Of a stretch of 64,000 nt of DNA, positions 63,273 to 64,000 are shown in pieces (position 1 is the first letter of the stretch; every line of letters begins with the position of its first letter). Source of the stretch: CAZAQK01 sp046344715 (GTDB lineage: Bacteria; Pseudomonadota; Alphaproteobacteria; Rickettsiales; SXRF01). The stretch is taken from contig JBKDKX010000019.1 of NCBI GenBank assembly GCA_046344715.1, forward strand, positions 113,143-177,142, in the 5' to 3' direction. The notes beneath the pieces are model-generated. The model was not told the origin of the DNA and did not search any database. It saw only the letters and a program-made list of their open reading frames with translations. The translations under genes were made by a program, and so were the position numbers.

Positions 63273-64000
63273 ATGATTAACGTTTTACCTGACAAAACCT
63301 GCGATTTATGCCCCCGACTGTGTGATTTTCATGCAAAAAATCGCCAGAAATATCCTTCATTCCACAACGCGCCCGTACCCTCTTTTGGTAGCCTGGATGC
63401 TGAGGTTCTGGTGGTTGGGCTGGCACCCGGCCTTAAGGGTGCAAACCAGACGGGAAGGCCATTTACGGGCGATTATGCAGGGCTTATTTTATATCAGGCA
63501 TTGCTGGTAAATGGTTTTGCCAGGGGGCAATATAAAGAGCGTGCGGATGATGGGCTTCAATTGGTTAACTGCCGCATCACCAATGCCGTGCGATGTGTGC
63601 CACCTGAGAATAAGCCCGAGCCATCGGAAATCAAGCAGTGCAACCAGTTCCTGAAGGCAGAAATAGCGGCTATGCCGAACCTTAGGGTTATACTGTCGCT
63701 TGGGGTGGTATCACACAATGCGGTGCTGCGTGCGCTTGGGCAGAAATTATCAGCATATAAGTTTACGCATGGGGCGGTGCATATACTTCACTCCCCCCTT
63801 GCGGGGGAGTCGCAGAGCGCGAGTAAAACGACGCGCGATGCGGTGGGGGGCTTAGCTTCCATGCCCCCCACCCCAAACCACCCCCCCCACGGGGGAGGGA
63901 GTTTACACCGCAATGATAGCAAACACAGCGCCCCCGACAACCACAACACCGGCCCGTTAAAGCCCGAGATGTTAGAAGCAGTGGGGAAGCAGGTAAAATA
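63273..64000 (+). CDS. Uracil-DNA glycosylase, family 5 (UDGb type), 3' end outside window
   Basis: Removes uracil and deaminated bases from DNA. About 242 codons are visible from ATG 63273. The N terminus has CDLCPRLCDFHAKN and YPSFHNAPVPSFGSL; motif I is GLAPGLKGANQTGRPFTGD; NAVRCVPPENKPEPSEIKQC supplies further Cys for the [4Fe-4S] cluster. A palindromic repeat inserted in frame at 63789-63903 separates THGAVHIL from the C-terminal SKHSAPDNHNTGPLKPEM segment, where the family has its second motif. It may be impaired or tolerate the insert in an exposed loop. Confidence 0.88.
   Translation, partial: MINVLPDKTCDLCPRLCDFHAKNRQKYPSFHNAPVPSFGSLDAEVLVVGLAPGLKGANQTGRPFTGDYAGLILYQALLVNGFARGQYKERADDGLQLVNCRITNAVRCVPPENKPEPSEIKQCNQFLKAEIAAMPNLRVILSLGVVSHNAVLRALGQKLSAYKFTHGAVHILHSPLAGESQSASKTTRDAVGGLASMPPTPNHPPHGGGSLHRNDSKHSAPDNHNTGPLKPEMLEAVGKQVK
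63789..63903. repeat. Palindromic repeat inserted inside the UDG gene
   Basis: About 115 bases, multiple of three in effect (the frame stays open). It has nested inverted repeats: ACTCCCCCC with GGGGGAGGGAGT at the ends, CCCCC/GGGGG near the left end, and GGTGGGGGGC (63842-63851) with GCCCCCCACC (63863-63872). It encodes about 38 residues, starting SPLAGESQSASKTTRDAVGG. Confidence 0.8.

Noticed and set aside
1..64000. CRISPR array, rRNA genes, insertion sequences with transposase
   Set aside because: No regularly spaced direct repeats, rRNA-like sequence or transposase gene was seen.

Overview
The window looks like a chromosomal segment of an alphaproteobacterium of moderate GC that I cannot place at species level. 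Pointers are the order bolA, dnaJ-like, cobS, cobT, rpmB; the block rpsP-rimM-trmD-rplS beside a leuC-leuD-leuB-asd cluster; an LdtR-like MarR regulator; and an alphaproteobacterial-type heat-shock promoter in front of groESL. Complete leucine-pathway genes suggest that the cell is not a strongly reduced obligate parasite. Small palindromic repeats are scattered between genes, and one lies inside a gene.

Layout. 1-9.4 kb (minus strand): leuC, leuD, a CDF-like transporter, leuB, a small unknown gene, asd, two membrane-protein genes and valS (running off the window start), tightly packed and probably one operon. 9.5-12.2 kb: an unknown plus-strand gene and the rpsP-rimM-trmD-rplS operon, meeting at a shared terminator. 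12.3-19.2 kb: an acyltransferase, a 1035-residue unknown membrane protein, ffh, a protein with a kinase-like glycine loop, a thioredoxin-like ferredoxin and a YggT protein. 19.4-26.7 kb: a YfiR-like protein with a sensor histidine kinase, the MarR regulator, rpmB, a lipoprotein, cobT-cobS, a J-domain protein and bolA. 26.7-35.1 kb: a secreted protein, ParA-like ATPase, Sua5-type enzyme, TetR regulator, tRNA-Gln, a histidine-rich membrane protein, LysE-like exporter, rimO, a GT-C type glycosyltransferase and tRNA-Cys.

About 35.1-54.5 kb is a genomic island of about 19.4 kb inserted at the 3' end of tRNA-Cys. It has a P4-type integrase, an AlpA-like regulator, a RecA-fold ATPase followed by iteron-like repeats (possible origin), a membrane protein/lipoprotein pair, a long structured inverted repeat, a helix-turn-helix protein, a 994-residue protein with an N-terminal RelA/SpoT-type nucleotidyltransferase domain, and a Type I restriction-modification operon whose last gene overlaps umuD, followed by an unknown membrane-anchored protein and umuC. 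A GC-rich sequence matching the tRNA 3' end, and a copy of the G-rich repeats that precede the integrase, lie at the far end. The cargo reads as a defence and DNA-damage-response island.

54.5-64 kb returns to core genome: a SPOR-repeat protein, tRNA-Asn, a sensor kinase whose phospho-acceptor histidine is replaced by glutamine, two tandem paralogous membrane proteins (one apparently starting at ATT), groEL-groES with a sigma-32 promoter and an intergenic hairpin, and a family 5 uracil-DNA glycosylase carrying an in-frame palindromic repeat and running off the window end.

The strongest candidates for something undescribed are the RelA/SpoT-domain protein beside the restriction system, the hsdMSR-umuD-X-umuC gene string, and the structured element near 40.8 kb.
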